A program made the position numbers and the translations under genes. Below the pieces are notes generated by a model that worked only from the letters and a program-made list of their open reading frames with translations, was not told the origin of the DNA and did not search any database. DNA of 40,914 nt from Bacteroidota bacterium (GTDB lineage Bacteria > Bacteroidota > Bacteroidia > Bacteroidales > VadinHA17), in NCBI GenBank assembly GCA_030706785.1, contig JAUZNW010000010.1, positions 1 to 40,914 of the forward strand. Direction: 5' to 3'. This document shows, piece by piece, positions 23,044-33,128 of the stretch. How positions within the stretch are numbered: position 1 is the stretch's first letter; each line of letters opens with the position of its first letter.

Positions 23044-25687
23044 ACAAATAGAATCGAAATGGCAGCGATACTGGGAGAAGAATAAAACCTTCCGGACGCC
23101 GGAAGACCTTACCAATCCGAAGAAATGCTACGTGCTCGACATGTTCCCCTACCCCTCTGGTGTCGGACTGCACGTGGGTCACCCGGAGGGCTATACTGCC
23201 ACCGATATATATGCAAGATTCAAAAGGATGAAAGGTTACAGCGTCCTTCATCCAATGGGATGGGATGCATTCGGACTTCCTGCCGAGCAATATGCAATCC
23301 AGACCGGAACACACCCTTCAATAACAACACAAAACAACTGCGATACCTTCAGAAGACAGATAAAGGAGCTCGGACTGAGCTATGACTGGGATAAAGAGAT
23401 AAACACTACTGACCCAAAGTACTACAAATGGACACAGTGGATCTTCATACAACTTTTCAATACATGGTTCGATGAAAATCTCCAGAAGGGAAGGCCAATA
23501 AGGGAATTGAAGGTTCCTGAAGAAATTAAGAAGCTAGGCTCCGGGGAAGTAAGGAAATATATCGATTCGAAAAGGCTTGCATACTTTGACAACGCCCTTG
23601 TATGGTGGTGCCCCAGCTGCCGTATTGTATGCGCAAATGAGGAGGTCCTGAGCGATGGAACCCATGAAAAATGCGGCAATCCGGTTGAGAAGAAATATTT
23701 CAAACAATGGATGCTCCGTATCCAGCTTTACGCCGAAAGGCTTCTGAAGGGGGTGGATAACCTCAACTGGCCCGAAGGGATCAAGGACCAGCAAAGGAAC
23801 TGGATCGGACGATCAACCGGGGCAGAGGTGGATTTCAGAATCGCGGGGATGAATGAAAGCCTGACAGTATTTACTACCAGACCCGACACTCTGTTCGGTG
23901 CGACATACATGGTTATCGCACCTGAGCATCCTCTCACCGAAAAGATAACAACAAGTGATTTAAGGGGAAAGGTAAATGAGTACATAAGGTTGTCTGCATT
24001 GAAATCCGACCTTGACAGGACCGATCTCGCGAAGGAAAAAACAGGAGTCTTCTCGGGTAGATTTGCGATAAATCCCGTGAACAATGAAAGGATACCCATC
24101 TGGGTGGCAGATTACGTCCTGATGGGCTACGGTACCGGAGCGATTATGGCAGTGCCGGCCCATGACACAAGGGATTTTGAGTTTGCAAAGAAATTTGATC
24201 TTCCGATCCTCTGCATCCAGGATCCGGATGTGACCGATCCCGACCAGAAGAAAAGGATCCTGACCGGCGATGAGTGCTGGACCGAGGATGGCAGGTATAT
24301 AAATTCATCGGATAAATCCACGGGGATCGATATTAACGGGCTCGCCAAGGAACCCGGGATAGCCAGAATGATATCGTGGCTGGAATCAAAGGAGCTTGGA
24401 AAAGCGAAAGTCAACTACAAGCTGCGCGACTGGCTCTTCAGCCGGCAGAGATACTGGGGAGAACCTTTCCCTGTTATCCACTGGGAGGATGGTGAGATCA
24501 CAGTACTGGATGAAAAAGATCTTCCGCTCGAATTGCCGGAACTTGAGAAATATCAGCCCGGGGATACCGGTGAATCACCCCTAGCAAATGCAACTGACTG
24601 GTTAATAATGACCAGAAAGGACGGCCGCAAGGGCAGAAGGGAAACGAATACGATGCCGCAATGGGCAGGTTCATGCTGGTACTACCTGAGATTCATCGAT
24701 CCGCATAATGACAAGGAGATATTTGACAGGGCAAAGGAAAAATACTGGATGCCTGTGGATCTATATATCGGCGGCGCTGAACATGCTGTGTTGCATCTTC
24801 TCTACAGCCGGTTCTGGCATAAAGTCCTTTTCGACCTTGGAATAGTTTCAACAGATGAGCCCTATTCAAGGCTGTTCAATCAGGGGATGATCCTTGCATT
24901 TGCTTATGAGAATGAGGCCGGAGCAAAAGTACCGTCTGACCAGGTCGAGGAAAGGGATGGCAAATTCTATAATACAGAAAATGGGGCCGGAGTAAGGCAG
25001 ATTGTGGCAAAAATGTCCAAGTCACTTAAGAATGTGGTAAATCCTGATGAGGCTGTCGATAAATACGGAGCAGACTCCTTCAGGCTTTACGAAATGTTCA
25101 TGGGTCCGCTCGATGTGATGAAACCCTGGGATGACCGGAATGTAAAAGGCGTTTTCAACTTCCTCGGAAGGGTATTCAGGTTCTTCTCAGCTCCTGAAAA
25201 CATTACAGACAGTCAGGAGGATACGGATATCCTTAAAGGTCTGCATAAAACCATCAAAAAGGTCGGGGAAGATATTGAAAACCTCAAATTCAACACGGCA
25301 ATATCCGAGATGATGATCTTTCTCAACCTGATCTATAAAAAGGGGAAGGTCACGCGCGATACAGCAGGCAGCTTCATGCTCATCCTTTCACCCTTTGCAC
25401 CGCATATTGCCGAGGAATTATGGCAGATGCTGGGGCATTCCGATACTCTTGCCTATGAAAAATGGCCTGAAGCGATTGAAGAATATCTTAAAGAAGAGGT
25501 TTTTGAATACCCCGTATCATTTAACGGCAGGCTTAGGTTTAAAATAGTTCTCCCTGTCGAAATGGATCAGGAGGAGATCATAAAAGCCGTCCTGGCAGAT
25601 GAGAGATCGACAAAGTGGATCGGCTCATCCGCTCCGTTGAAAGTAATCGTGGTGCCGCATAAAATAGTTAATGTTGTAGTTAAGTAA
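23027..25687 (+). CDS. leuS: Leucyl-tRNA synthetase
   Basis: An 886-residue class I synthetase charging tRNA-Leu. The HIGH-type motif is HVGH (49-52) in [17 protein letters not shown], and KMSKS is at 662-666. Between them lies the CP1 editing domain with [20 protein letters not shown], the threonine-rich editing site, and [17 protein letters not shown]. The C-terminus has the anticodon-binding helical domain and a short terminal domain. Length fits the bacterial type. It is a monocistronic-looking core gene; a small candidate leader ORF overlaps its start. Confidence 0.98.
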   Translation: MDYNFKQIESKWQRYWEKNKTFRTPEDLTNPKKCYVLDMFPYPSGVGLHVGHPEGYTATDIYARFKRMKGYSVLHPMGWDAFGLPAEQYAIQTGTHPSITTQNNCDTFRRQIKELGLSYDWDKEINTTDPKYYKWTQWIFIQLFNTWFDENLQKGRPIRELKVPEEIKKLGSGEVRKYIDSKRLAYFDNALVWWCPSCRIVCANEEVLSDGTHEKCGNPVEKKYFKQWMLRIQLYAERLLKGVDNLNWPEGIKDQQRNWIGRSTGAEVDFRIAGMNESLTVFTTRPDTLFGATYMVIAPEHPLTEKITTSDLRGKVNEYIRLSALKSDLDRTDLAKEKTGVFSGRFAINPVNNERIPIWVADYVLMGYGTGAIMAVPAHDTRDFEFAKKFDLPILCIQDPDVTDPDQKKRILTGDECWTEDGRYINSSDKSTGIDINGLAKEPGIARMISWLESKELGKAKVNYKLRDWLFSRQRYWGEPFPVIHWEDGEITVLDEKDLPLELPELEKYQPGDTGESPLANATDWLIMTRKDGRKGRRETNTMPQWAGSCWYYLRFIDPHNDKEIFDRAKEKYWMPVDLYIGGAEHAVLHLLYSRFWHKVLFDLGIVSTDEPYSRLFNQGMILAFAYENEAGAKVPSDQVEERDGKFYNTENGAGVRQIVAKMSKSLKNVVNPDEAVDKYGADSFRLYEMFMGPLDVMKPWDDRNVKGVFNFLGRVFRFFSAPENITDSQEDTDILKGLHKTIKKVGEDIENLKFNTAISEMMIFLNLIYKKGKVTRDTAGSFMLILSPFAPHIAEELWQMLGHSDTLAYEKWPEAIEEYLKEEVFEYPVSFNGRLRFKIVLPVEMDQEEIIKAVLADERSTKWIGSSAPLKVIVVPHKIVNVVVK

Positions 25688-25705
25688 CAAAACCTTTTCC
25701 AGTTG

Positions 25706-26941
25706 ATGACCCGGAGCATAAAACTGATATATATTCTAGGTGCCTTTCTGGCAGCACTTTCATGCAAAAATTCATCCACGGAAAACAAAGCTCCTGTTAT
25801 TCAGACTGATACTACAACTGTCAGAAAGCCTGACGCTACCGTCTACCTGTATGGCATTCCGGCCAGTTCTTACAACCTGGTTAAAGGGAAGATAAAGAGG
25901 AACGGATTCCTTTCGTCCCTCCTGCTTCAGCATGGCATTACCATGGATGAAATTGATAAACTGATCCGGAATTCAGTCGCAGTTTTTGATGTGAGGAAGA
26001 TCAGATCAGGGAATAGCTACACCCTTTTCTGCGACAGGGACAGTGCAGCCAGGGCAAGATATCTCGTATATGAACATGATGCTGCAGTATCCTACATCTT
26101 CAGCTTCAATGATTCCCTCAATATCACACCATGGAAGAAGGATGTGAAGAACATTATAAAATACACCTCCTTTTCAATTGAAACATCGATGTGGGATGCA
26201 TTGATGAACGGTGGCTTCCATCCGTCCCTGGCTGTTGAATTATCTGATGTTTTTGCCTGGACTGTCGATTTTTTTGGATTACAGAAAGGAGATAGCTTCA
26301 AGGTTATCTACGAAGAGATGCTGATTGATAATAAGCCGATCCAGGTCACCAGAATAATCGGGGCTCAGTTTTCCGGTCCGGGTACAGTCATCACAGCTGT
26401 GCCATTTATACAGGACGGGAAAGAAAGTTTCTACGATACGAAAGGTAATTGCCTGCGCAAAGCGTTCCTCAAGGCGCCGCTGGATTTTGCAAGGGTTACT
26501 TCAAGATTCTCTTCAAGCAGGCTTCATCCCATTCTCAGGATACGCAGGCCTCATTATGGAGTCGATTATGCTGCTCCCATTGGAACACCTGTCCACGCGA
26601 TAGGTGACGGACGGGTGACTCAGACCGGCTACGAGAATGGATCAGGCAGGATCGTCAGGATAAACCACAACAGTGTCTACTCAACTGCATATCTTCATCT
26701 GAGCAGGTTCGCAGAAGGCATTGTGCCCGGTGCCTATGTAAAACAGAATGAAATTATCGGGTATGTCGGCAGCAGCGGACTGTCAACCGGTCCTCACCTT
26801 GATTTCAGGTTCTATAAAAATGGATATCCCGTTGATCCTCTCAGAGTGGAAGCTCCTCCTGTTGACCCTGTTTCGCCGGAAAATATGGAGAAATACGAGA
26901 AAGTAAAAACGGTCGTTCTCAGCCTTCTTGACACTTTTTAA
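25706..26941 (+). CDS. M23-family metallopeptidase lipoprotein
   Basis: A 411-residue peptidoglycan endopeptidase-like protein. ATG 25706 is used instead of the TTG one codon earlier. The lipoprotein signal ends in AALSC (Cys20). The N-terminal ~240 residues resemble the LysM-like/OapA-type region of periplasmic M23 proteins. The C-terminal peptidase domain shows RPHYGVDYAAPIGTPVH (Zn ligands His283, Asp287) and AYLHLSRF. The third motif reads GPHLDFRF (364-368), with Asp366 where LytM has the Zn-binding His; this variant is common in Bacteroidota. It probably trims or senses cell-wall cross-links. It converges on purN, overlapping its stop by 4 nt. Confidence 0.88.
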   Translation: MTRSIKLIYILGAFLAALSCKNSSTENKAPVIQTDTTTVRKPDATVYLYGIPASSYNLVKGKIKRNGFLSSLLLQHGITMDEIDKLIRNSVAVFDVRKIRSGNSYTLFCDRDSAARARYLVYEHDAAVSYIFSFNDSLNITPWKKDVKNIIKYTSFSIETSMWDALMNGGFHPSLAVELSDVFAWTVDFFGLQKGDSFKVIYEEMLIDNKPIQVTRIIGAQFSGPGTVITAVPFIQDGKESFYDTKGNCLRKAFLKAPLDFARVTSRFSSSRLHPILRIRRPHYGVDYAAPIGTPVHAIGDGRVTQTGYENGSGRIVRINHNSVYSTAYLHLSRFAEGIVPGAYVKQNEIIGYVGSSGLSTGPHLDFRFYKNGYPVDPLRVEAPPVDPVSPENMEKYEKVKTVVLSLLDTF

Positions 26942-27519
26942 GGCCTGCCGGGAAACTCTGAAAGCAGTTTTTCGATAATCCTCGGAAAATGTTCATATTC
27001 AAGGGCATGTACCTTGGCAGCAAGCGAATCCGGGGTGTCTGAATCGTCAACCCTGCATTTGGCCTGGAAAATTATATCTCCTGCATCATACTGCTCATTT
27101 ACATAATGGATGGTGATGCCTGATTCCCTGTCATGATCCTCGAGTACGGCCTTATGAACACTGTCGCCGTACATCCCTTTTCCGCCATGAAGAGGCAGAA
27201 GGGCAGGATGAATATTGATGATCCTCCTGTAGTAAAGCCTGAGGATCTCGTCAGGAACCAGCCATAAAAATCCCGCAAGGACGATAAAATCTATTTTGGC
27301 TGACCGGAGGTACCCGATTACTCTCCCGCTTCTGTAAAAATCATTTCGGTCGAAAAAAACTGATTTTATCTTATGCATCGCAGCCCTTTTTAAAACGGGG
27401 GCATCATGCTTGTTCGAAAGTACGAGGACAACTTTTCCCGTTTCCCTGTTCGAAAAGTATTTTATTATGTTTTCCGCATTTGTTCCCGAACCTGAGGCAA
27501 AAATAGCGATGTTCCTCAT
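26938..27519 (-). CDS. purN: Phosphoribosylglycinamide formyltransferase
   Basis: A 193-residue GAR transformylase: the third step of purine synthesis, moving a formyl group from 10-formyl-tetrahydrofolate to GAR. Motifs: FASGSGTNAENI (phosphate-binding, 8-19), NIHPALLPLHGGKGMYG with catalytic Asn and His at about 97-99, and DAGDIIFQ containing the catalytic Asp. Length is typical. It is separated from acpP by a 180-nt divergent promoter region. Confidence 0.95.
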   Translation of the reverse strand: MRNIAIFASGSGTNAENIIKYFSNRETGKVVLVLSNKHDAPVLKRAAMHKIKSVFFDRNDFYRSGRVIGYLRSAKIDFIVLAGFLWLVPDEILRLYYRRIINIHPALLPLHGGKGMYGDSVHKAVLEDHDRESGITIHYVNEQYDAGDIIFQAKCRVDDSDTPDSLAAKVHALEYEHFPRIIEKLLSEFPGRP

Positions 27520-27633
27520 TTTATGACAATTAGCTTTACTATATCAAATCTGGAAAAATGACCGGGATAAAAGTTTATTTTTCTGAATATCAGATTATTG
27601 CCTGATATTACCAAGAAAAAAACATAAAATCAT

Positions 27634-27664
27634 TTGAAAAATAAAGTACAAATATATTTCTTTG
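27634..27664 (+). promoter_or_regulatory. Putative acpP promoter (TTG-N20-TTTCTTTG)
   Basis: TTG at 27634-27636 and TTTCTTTG at 27657-27664, the -7 box keeping the TTTG half of the consensus. Predicted leader about 30 nt. Confidence 0.45.
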
Positions 27665-27701
27665 CAACGGTTTAGCTTATTATTAATTAAAATTTATTGT
27701 T

Positions 27702-27938
27702 ATGTCTGACATTGCCACACGAGTAAAAGAAATTATAGTTGATAAACTTGGAGTTGACGAATCTGAGGTAACACCTGAGGCAAGCTTCACAAATGACCTG
27801 GGAGCGGACTCCCTTGATACAGTTGAACTGATCATGGAGTTCGAAAAAGAATTCAATATCGGTATTCCCGATGACCAGGCTGAAAGCATCAGCACTGTCG
27901 GAGATGCGATCAAGTATATCGAGGAGAATGCAAAATAG
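27702..27938 (+). CDS. acpP: Acyl carrier protein
   Basis: A 78-residue acidic carrier for fatty-acid synthesis. The phosphopantetheine site is Ser37 in [19 protein letters not shown]. Length and the four-helix pattern are typical. It is followed by fabF after 24 nt and rnc, the standard bacterial order. Confidence 0.97.
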   Translation: MSDIATRVKEIIVDKLGVDESEVTPEASFTNDLGADSLDTVELIMEFEKEFNIGIPDDQAESISTVGDAIKYIEENAK

Positions 27939-27962
27939 ACCTGCATTCCTAAAAATCCTTTT

Positions 27963-29210
27963 ATGAAAAGAGTTGTAGTTACCGGCATGGGAGCCATTAC
28001 TCCCCTTGGTAATAATTTGCAGGAATATTGGCTTGGCCTTAAGAACGGAGTGAGTGGATCGGGCATGATAACCCGGTTCAACACAGAGAAGTTCAAGACC
28101 AAATTTGCCTGTGAAGTTAAAAACTACGACTCCACAAAATATTTCGACAGAAAAGAAGCGAATAAGCTTGATCTCTATTCCCAGTTTGCCATGATAGCTG
28201 CAGATGAAGCTATTGCTGATTCCGGTATGGAACTTGACTCGATCGATAAGGATCGGGTCGGTGTTCTGTGGTCATCCGGGATCGGAGGGCTCTATACATT
28301 TTACGATGCAATAAAGGGATTTGTACTTGGTGACGGAACCCCCCGCTTCAGTCCGTTCTTTATCCCCAAAATGATAGGCAATATAGCTTCCGGATCCATT
28401 TCAATAAAACACGGATTCAGGGGTCCCAATTTTGCAACAGTATCTGCCTGTGCATCCTCAACCCATTCGCTCATAGACGCAGTCAATTATATCAGGCTTG
28501 GAAAAGCGGATATTTTTATTTCCGGCGGCTCCGAGGCAGCGATAAATGAACCCGGCATAGGGGGATTCAATGCCATGATGGCCATGTCAACGAACAATGA
28601 AGAGTACATGACGGCATCGAGACCTTTCGATCTTACAAGGGACGGATTTGTGATGGGAGAGGGTGCCGGGGCTCTCATCGTAGAAGATTACGATCATGCA
28701 AAGTCTAGGGGCGCAAAAGTCTATGCAGAACTTGTCGGCACAGGCATGACCGCCGATGCATTTCACCTTACGGCTCCTCATCCTGAGGGGCTCGGTGCAA
28801 CCAACGTCATGAAGCTTGCCATCAATGACGCCTTATTAAAACCGGAAGATATCGACTATATAAATGTGCATGGGACGGCCACACCTCTCGGAGATGTTTC
28901 AGAAATAAAAGCTATCCTCAATGTTTTCGGCGAACATGCATATGACCTTAATATCAGCGCCACTAAATCAATGACGGGACATCTTCTGGGTGCTGCAGGC
29001 GCAATCGAAGCGATATGTACCATCCTTGCTACCATTAACGACATCGTCCCCCCTACAATCAATTTCAAGACTCCCGATCCTGCAATTGATCAGAAGCTCA
29101 ATCTGACAATCAACAAAGCACAGAAAAGGAAGATAAATGCGGCCATTAGCAATACTTTCGGGTTCGGAGGTCACAATGCCTCCATCGTTATAAAAAAAGC
29201 AAACCTTTAG
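27963..29210 (+). CDS. fabF: Beta-ketoacyl-ACP synthase II
   Basis: A 415-residue condensing enzyme elongating acyl-ACP with malonyl-ACP. The Cys-His-His triad is visible: Cys in TVSACASSTHSL, His in NVHGTATPLGD, His in KSMTGHLLGAAGA. The N-terminus MKRVVVTGMGAITPLG and the C-terminal NTFGFGGHNAS are classical. Its stop codon overlaps the GTG of rnc by one base (TAGTG), indicating coupled translation. Confidence 0.97.
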   Translation: MKRVVVTGMGAITPLGNNLQEYWLGLKNGVSGSGMITRFNTEKFKTKFACEVKNYDSTKYFDRKEANKLDLYSQFAMIAADEAIADSGMELDSIDKDRVGVLWSSGIGGLYTFYDAIKGFVLGDGTPRFSPFFIPKMIGNIASGSISIKHGFRGPNFATVSACASSTHSLIDAVNYIRLGKADIFISGGSEAAINEPGIGGFNAMMAMSTNNEEYMTASRPFDLTRDGFVMGEGAGALIVEDYDHAKSRGAKVYAELVGTGMTADAFHLTAPHPEGLGATNVMKLAINDALLKPEDIDYINVHGTATPLGDVSEIKAILNVFGEHAYDLNISATKSMTGHLLGAAGAIEAICTILATINDIVPPTINFKTPDPAIDQKLNLTINKAQKRKINAAISNTFGFGGHNASIVIKKANL

Positions 29211-29956
29211 TGTCTCTCTTCGGCAAAAGAAAAAATGGCACTTACATACACAACAAGCAGGAATTCAGTTCCCGCCTGAAAAAGATCACAGGCATCCGGA
29301 CCTCAAACCTGCTCCTTTATGAAGCTGCGTTTATTCACAGGTCGGCTTCTTTCTGCCTTCCCGACGGTAAAAGGATTAACAACGAAAGACTGGAATACCT
29401 GGGTGATGCAGTTCTGGATGCGATCCTTTCGGATTACCTTTTTGAGAAATTCCCTGACGCAAATGAGGGATTCCTGACTAAGATCCGCTCGCGGATTGTG
29501 AACAGGGAAGTCCTGAATCAGCTTGCAGTTTCAATGGGACTCGACAAGATCCTTGTCAGCAATGTTAATTCGGTCCATTCGACCAGGAATCTTTACGGCG
29601 ACGCACTTGAAGCCCTTATAGGGGCAGTTTTTCTCGACAAGGGATTCAGGAAGACCAAAGAGCTGTTTATTGCCAACGTGTTTAGGAAATACCTCGACCT
29701 GGCCACAATCGTGACCACTGACACCGATTACAAGAGTCTTGTATTTGAATGGGTCCAGAAGCACAAAATCAATCTTACATTCACGTACAACGAGGAATAC
29801 GATTTCAAACAAAAGAAATCGGTCTTCTCTACTACTTTGATAATCAATAAGGAAGAATTCGGGAAGGGTCAGGGAGCCTCAAAGAAGGAAGCAGAACAGG
29901 AGGCCGCGGGACAGGCATGGCAGAAGCTTAAGGACTTAACTCCTGATCCGGCCTGA
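29210..29956 (+). CDS. rnc: Ribonuclease III
   Basis: A 248-residue double-strand-specific endoribonuclease for rRNA and mRNA processing. It starts with GTG overlapping the fabF stop. The catalytic signature NERLEYLGDAVLDAILS is intact; the second acidic site is in GDALEALIGAVFLDKG. A dsRNA-binding domain ends the protein, with GKGQGASKKEAEQEAAGQAW. The slightly long N-terminus is normal for Bacteroidota. Confidence 0.96.
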   Translation: MSLFGKRKNGTYIHNKQEFSSRLKKITGIRTSNLLLYEAAFIHRSASFCLPDGKRINNERLEYLGDAVLDAILSDYLFEKFPDANEGFLTKIRSRIVNREVLNQLAVSMGLDKILVSNVNSVHSTRNLYGDALEALIGAVFLDKGFRKTKELFIANVFRKYLDLATIVTTDTDYKSLVFEWVQKHKINLTFTYNEEYDFKQKKSVFSTTLIINKEEFGKGQGASKKEAEQEAAGQAWQKLKDLTPDPA

Positions 29957-29987
29957 TTCCTGATTTTTAACTACCTTAAAAGTCAAA

Positions 29988-30446
29988 ATGAAAAATAAAA
30001 TAACCAGGATTCGTTTGGATGTCACCGCTCAGACTGAACCCATGATTTTTGGGATTGTCAGTCCTGATCCCGATTATAAACTTTCCCTGAAGCTCAATAA
30101 GAAACTGAAAATCTCGCTAAGGAACTCTTCCCCTGTTGAAATTGAAGGTCCCGACCTGGAAAAAACCAGCTACAGCAAATTTTCTGATACAGATCCGGCA
30201 GATCATATTTCATATCACCTTGTTTCGAATCGATCAGGCAGCACTCTCATTGTCAGGAGCCTTAAGAATATCGATTATTTCATGCTTGTCAATGATCCGG
30301 GAAACATGTGCGAGGCAGACCGGCTGGCCAGGCAGCTAAGGGAGGTCGAAAATATCACCGGTGTTTTTATTCTTGACATTAAAACGCTGAAAGATAAAGA
30401 TTTGAAACGTCTGAGCGAGCTTCCTGAGATTGCTTCGGGATTATAG
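29988..30446 (+). CDS. IPExxxVDY-family protein
   Basis: A 152-residue conserved Bacteroidota protein of unknown function. The diagnostic stretch here is RSLKNIDYFMLVND, corresponding to the IPE-x3-VDY motif with the IPE replaced by VRS. The family usually lies after rnc, as here, often followed by pyruvate kinase; in this genome a terminator follows instead. No membrane segment. The position and motif support the assignment; nothing is known to me of its biochemical role. Confidence 0.7.
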   Translation: MKNKITRIRLDVTAQTEPMIFGIVSPDPDYKLSLKLNKKLKISLRNSSPVEIEGPDLEKTSYSKFSDTDPADHISYHLVSNRSGSTLIVRSLKNIDYFMLVNDPGNMCEADRLARQLREVENITGVFILDIKTLKDKDLKRLSELPEIASGL

Positions 30447-30472
30447 AAATATCTGGACTATATAAAAAAGAA

Positions 30473-30499
30473 GAGCCGCCGGGGAGGCGGCTCACTTTT
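30473..30499 (+). terminator. Terminator of the acpP-fabF-rnc cluster
   Basis: GAGCCGCC (30473-30480), loop GGGGA, GGCGGCTC (30486-30493), then ACTTTTG: a strong perfect 8-bp GC stem with a short T run. Confidence 0.8.
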
Positions 30500-30502
30500 G
30501 AT

Positions 30503-30584
30503 AACCCTAAAACTAACCTAACCTATGAAAAAAACCTCTATTTATTTTAGAACAAATTTCATGCCAAATCCGATTCAAAGATAA
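30503..30584 (+). other. TAACC-repeat leader and candidate 19-codon ORF
   Basis: After the terminator comes AACCCTAAAACTAACCTAACC and then ATG at 30525 opening MKKTSIYFRTNFMPNPIQR (stop 30582-30584). A related CTAACCTAAAC lies on the minus strand at about 33045-33055, after lepA. The rest of the 324-nt gap before the kinase (30585-30755) is very AT-rich with no gene seen. Confidence 0.3.
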
Positions 30585-30755
30585 TCACGCATTTTGTAAT
30601 AAAAAAATATTTTTACCTCAACTAATTAAAATTAACAAAACTTTAATTAATTGTTAAATTTTTTTCGGGTATGAATTTTCAGCGGGATTCATTTCGTACT
30701 GAAGTTCTGCGTACTGTTAACGCTCCTGATGCATGGATAAATAAAATTATACGAG

Positions 30756-30763
30756 TACCTTTG
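30756..30763 (+). promoter_or_regulatory. -7 box TACCTTTG of the rprXY operon
   Basis: A perfect TAnnTTTG box ending 7 nt before the kinase ATG (30771); no clear TTG at -33. Transcription would start at or next to the ATG, so the mRNA may be leaderless. Confidence 0.5.
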
Positions 30764-30770
30764 CAGTGCC

Positions 30771-32327
30771 ATGAAGCGGAAGGCCATAGTGTTGATTGCG
30801 ATATTGTTTTTCCTGGTGATATCAGGACTTATCCTTATCCAGTTGTACTGGATACAGAACGCAATTGCCATAACTGATCAGCAATTCCGCTACAATGCAA
30901 ACCGTGCACTCGAATCTGTGGTCCTTGACCTTGAAAGGCAGGAGCTGATTGACAGGATCGTAAAAGAAATCGATCCTGAGTCTTATGATTCGGTCACTGT
31001 GATCGTTCCTGCCAATTCGGTACTTTCAAAAAGACTTGGAGGCTATAAATCAGAGTCTGAGGCATCGGAGGCGTACAGTCTCAATCCGGCCAACACTCCG
31101 CTTTACATTACAGCATCCGGCCAGAAGATATACATTTCGGCAAAAGAGATATCCCCTATTCCCTATGAAGAAATAACAGAACCTTCGGAACAGGCAAAGA
31201 ACGCAGGTGCAACAAAGCGTGTGAGCAACAAGATCGTTTTCCTCGAAAGCATAATGGAGAAGATTCTTCAGGCAACTCCTGATATCAGGGAAAGGATTGA
31301 TCCGCAGAAGATTCAAAGCCAGCTCAGAAAAGCACTTAATAATGCAGGGATACATCTCGACTTTGAGTTTGCAATCAGATCGGGACGACTTGGAACCATC
31401 TGGAACACACCTGGGTTCACCGACAAGCCTGGCACTAATAAGTTCATCATTCAATTGTTCCCGAACGATCCCGTACCAAGCCAGAATCAGATCGTCCTTT
31501 ACTGTCTGCAGGAAAAGCAGTACAAATTTGAAAAAATCGGATACCTTGGTATCCTTTCGGTCTTATTCACAATGCTCCTGCTCTTTCTTTCCACAGTTAC
31601 CTTCATCGTGATTTTCAGGCAGAAAAAGATGTCGGAGATCAGGAATGACTTCATAAACAATATGACCCATGAGCTGAAAACGCCGATCTCCACTATTTCA
31701 CTGGCTTCTGAGATGATAGCAGATAGATCTATCCCTGATTCAAGCAAAAATACCAGGCACCTTGCAAAGGTCATCCAGGATGAAAGCAAGAGGCTTAAAT
31801 TTCAGGTTGAAAAGGTACTTCAGATGGCAATTTTTGAGAGGATGAAGGCAAAGCTCTCCTTTGTTCCGCTTGACATTCACGAAATCATCGATAAGGCTGT
31901 TGCCAACTATTCGCTTCAGATTGAGAACAGGAATGGAACACTTAAGAGGGACTTCCAGGCTTCCAGCCCGGTTGCTATGGTCGATGAAGTACACTTCCTT
32001 AACGCTGTTTCGAATCTTATTGACAACGCAATAAAATATTCTGTAGACCAGCCGGAGATCACAATCTCGACCAGAAATAACAAAAAGGGAATAGTTATTA
32101 CTTTTGAAGACAAGGGCATCGGAATAAAGAAGGAAGACCTGCGGAGGATATTTGACAAGTTCTACAGGGTCCATTCCGGGAATGTCCACAATGTTAAGGG
32201 ATTCGGACTTGGATTAAGCTACGTTAAAAAAATAGTTGAAGAACATAACGGCACAATAAAGGTTGAGAGCCAGGTCAATAAGGGCTCAAAGTTTATATTA
32301 TTCATCCCCCAAAACGGATCATTATGA
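30771..32327 (+). CDS. Sensor histidine kinase, RprX-like
   Basis: A 518-residue membrane sensor. Helix 1 (about 5-27) and helix 2 (about 260-285, LGILSVLFTMLLLFLSTVTF) enclose a periplasmic domain of about 230 residues. Then come the HisKA box MTHELKTPISTISLASEM (phospho-acceptor His300) and the ATPase boxes: N (NLIDNAIKYS), G1 (FEDKGIGIKKEDL), G2 (GFGLGLSYVKKIVEEHNGTI). No HAMP domain is evident. Layout and pairing match the RprXY system of Bacteroidota; the signal is unknown. Its stop overlaps the regulator start by 4 nt (ATGA). Confidence 0.9.
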   Translation: MKRKAIVLIAILFFLVISGLILIQLYWIQNAIAITDQQFRYNANRALESVVLDLERQELIDRIVKEIDPESYDSVTVIVPANSVLSKRLGGYKSESEASEAYSLNPANTPLYITASGQKIYISAKEISPIPYEEITEPSEQAKNAGATKRVSNKIVFLESIMEKILQATPDIRERIDPQKIQSQLRKALNNAGIHLDFEFAIRSGRLGTIWNTPGFTDKPGTNKFIIQLFPNDPVPSQNQIVLYCLQEKQYKFEKIGYLGILSVLFTMLLLFLSTVTFIVIFRQKKMSEIRNDFINNMTHELKTPISTISLASEMIADRSIPDSSKNTRHLAKVIQDESKRLKFQVEKVLQMAIFERMKAKLSFVPLDIHEIIDKAVANYSLQIENRNGTLKRDFQASSPVAMVDEVHFLNAVSNLIDNAIKYSVDQPEITISTRNNKKGIVITFEDKGIGIKKEDLRRIFDKFYRVHSGNVHNVKGFGLGLSYVKKIVEEHNGTIKVESQVNKGSKFILFIPQNGSL

Positions 32328-33007
32328 GTAAAAGGATACTACTAGCCGAAGATGACTGCAATTTAGGCACACTGCTGAAAAACTATCTCATAGCGAAGAA
32401 CTATGAAACTACCCTCTGCATGACCGGAAAATCGGCCCTTGAAGCATTTTTGGCAGGTTCATTCGATTTGTGCATACTCGATATCATGATGCCTGAAATC
32501 GATGGCATAACCCTGGCGCTTGAGATCCGGAAGGCCGATCCTGTGATTCCGATTATTTTCCTTACTGCTAAAAACCAGGAGGAAGATGTAATTGAAGGTT
32601 TCAGGTCAGGAGCTGATGATTATATCACAAAGCCTTTCTCAATGGAGGAGCTGATTTACAGGATCGAAGCCATCCTGAGAAGGATTTCGGTTCATACCAC
32701 AGGCAATGATGATGAAATATATCAGATCGGGGAATATACATTCGACAATAAGAGGCAGATATTAGAATTTAAGGATCAGGTCATAAGCCTGACGACAAAG
32801 GAATCAGAATTGCTTGAGCTTTTATGCAGGCATAAAAATGAGGTCCTTGAACGGAATTATGCTCTAAGGAGCATCTGGATCGATGACAACTATTTCAATG
32901 CACGGAGCATGGATGTCTATATCACCAGGCTGAGAAAATACCTTAAAAAGGATCCTTCAGTCAGGATCCTCAATATTCATGGGAAAGGGTACCGGCTTAT
33001 CTGTTAA
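32324..33007 (+). CDS. OmpR-type response regulator, RprY-like
   Basis: A 227-residue regulator. The receiver domain has the acidic pair Glu9-Asp10-Asp11, phospho-acceptor Asp53 (CILDIMMPE), Thr/Lys in FLTAKN and the conserved Lys in TKPFSMEEL. The C-terminal winged helix of OmpR type carries LTTKESELLELLCRHKNEVL and the wing SMDVYITRLRKYL ending IHGKGYRLIC. RprY of Bacteroidota has been linked to stress and metabolic control; the name here rests on similarity and order. Co-translated with the kinase. Confidence 0.9.
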   Translation: MSKRILLAEDDCNLGTLLKNYLIAKNYETTLCMTGKSALEAFLAGSFDLCILDIMMPEIDGITLALEIRKADPVIPIIFLTAKNQEEDVIEGFRSGADDYITKPFSMEELIYRIEAILRRISVHTTGNDDEIYQIGEYTFDNKRQILEFKDQVISLTTKESELLELLCRHKNEVLERNYALRSIWIDDNYFNARSMDVYITRLRKYLKKDPSVRILNIHGKGYRLIC

Positions 33008-33040
33008 AAAACCCTGACCAGAGTTTTTCCAATCAGGGTT
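33005..33040 (-). terminator. Terminator downstream of lepA (minus strand)
   Basis: AACCCTGA (33010-33017) pairs with TCAGGGTT (33033-33040). Read on the minus strand it is followed by six T's, so it serves lepA; it also abuts the rprY stop but lacks a T tract in that direction. Confidence 0.65.
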
Positions 33041-33128
33041 GGTAGTTTAGGTTAGATAGAAGGGTGATACCTTAAAATGACTCCCCGTTATTCAGGATTC
33101 TAATATAATAATTTTTTGAAAATCCAAA

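Noticed and set aside
30671-30877. 68-codon frame upstream of the kinase
   Set aside because: It overlaps the kinase start in another frame and lacks coding character; the kinase ATG at 30771 is well supported.
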